From positions 1 to 5,213 of the forward strand of contig JALSPN010000027.1 in assembly GCA_026985945.1 (NCBI GenBank): a stretch of 5,213 bases of DNA. The letters are read 5' to 3'. Made by a program: the position numbers and the translations under genes. Source of the DNA: Thermodesulfobacteriales bacterium. GTDB lineage: Bacteria; Desulfobacterota; Thermodesulfobacteria; Thermodesulfobacteriales; Thermodesulfatatoraceae. The notes beneath the pieces are model-generated. The model was not told the origin of the DNA. It did no database searches and worked only from the letters and a program-made list of their open reading frames with translations. This document shows positions 4,957 through 5,213 of the stretch, in pieces. Numbering within the stretch: position 1 is the stretch's first letter; each line of letters opens with the position of its first letter.

Positions 4957-5213
4957 CTGCATTTCTACCCCGGCAAGGGCAAAAATTTCCTTGGCCTTCT
5001 CTAGAAGAAAGACCTTCTGGGCCGGGGTAGCTTCACTGATGCAATCGCAGCGGATCCGCTGAAGATTTCTTACCAGGAATTCAAAGCTTATAAAATCTTC
5101 TCCTATTTCCACGGCAAAATAATGTGGCCCACAGCTTTTTTGGTGTTTTTTCTGGACCGGGGCCAGTATTTCTTCAGGTATTTCTATCCAGAAGAGCCCT
5201 CCAAGGGGTGAAG
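4948..5213 (-). CDS. Hypothetical protein, C-terminal part (runs off the right edge)
   Basis: On the minus strand a frame is open from the window edge (first whole codon at 5211) for 87 codons to TAG at 4950-4948. Both other minus frames hit stops within 13 codons of the edge. The visible part has coding-like composition: it opens SPLGGLFWIEIPEEILAPVQ, has a SCGPHYFAVEIGEDFISFEF segment (26-45), a CDC motif (55-57), and an amphipathic, Lys/Glu-rich C-terminal helix (61-87) ending EMQKR. C27, H30, C55 and C57 could form a metal site or disulfides, but this is speculation. I do not recognise the family. Its N-terminus lies outside the window. The gene converges on HU and shares its terminator, which supports that it is real. 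Confidence 0.7.
   Translation of the reverse strand, partial: SPLGGLFWIEIPEEILAPVQKKHQKSCGPHYFAVEIGEDFISFEFLVRNLQRIRCDCISEATPAQKVFLLEKAKEIFALAGVEMQKR

Noticed and set aside
1..5213. CRISPR array, tRNA/rRNA genes, toxin-antitoxin pair
   Set aside because: No regularly spaced repeats, no cloverleaf or rRNA-like blocks, and no small overlapping gene pair with toxin or antitoxin features were seen on either strand.

Overview
The window looks like a piece of a bacterial chromosome, probably from a thermophilic Gram-negative anaerobe of the Thermodesulfobacteriota/Deltaproteobacteria type. That placement is an inference. It rests on intermediate base composition, proteins rich in Glu/Lys/Arg and aromatics, an exported MltB-type murein transglycosylase (which implies an outer membrane and periplasm), and an HU protein and M24 peptidase that read like those of sulfate-reducing lineages. 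No rRNA, tRNA or marker protein is present to settle it.

Left part (1-300): the 5' end of an IS256-family (Mutator-type) insertion sequence, with its transposase on the minus strand running off the left edge. One terminus of the element lies near base 215. An 11-bp inverted repeat joins that terminus to the transposase start codon and looks like a device that silences read-through transcripts.

Accessory gene (301-1848): a complete AAA-ATPase-like / PD-(D/E)XK nuclease-like protein of the mobile, multi-copy kind (AAA-ATPase_like plus PDDEXK_9). It has no ribosome binding site. Its strand composition flips where the ATPase part gives way to the nuclease part.

Intergenic stretch (1849-2211): 363 bases with no convincing gene. 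It holds a pyrimidine/purine imperfect hairpin, a long-armed inverted repeat and a plausible sigma70-type promoter for the next gene.

Operon (2212-4572): three tightly overlapping plus-strand genes. They are a stand-alone REC-domain response regulator, a periplasmic MltB-family lytic transglycosylase, and an M24-family (Xaa-Pro peptidase-like) protein that keeps all five metal ligands but appears to lack both auxiliary catalytic histidines. The overlaps (4 and 11 bases) point to one mRNA with translational coupling. No histidine kinase is visible.

Right part (4573-5213): a monocistronic-looking HU-type DNA-binding protein with its own promoter and strong Shine-Dalgarno. A compact bidirectional terminator follows. 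On the minus strand, converging on it, is the C-terminal end of a gene of unknown function (at least 87 residues) that runs off the right edge.

Nothing here amounts to a clearly new defence or mobile system. The most distinctive items are the M24 active-site substitutions, the orphan response regulator coupled to a cell-wall hydrolase and a peptidase, the chimaeric-looking nuclease gene, and the read-through control structure at the IS end.
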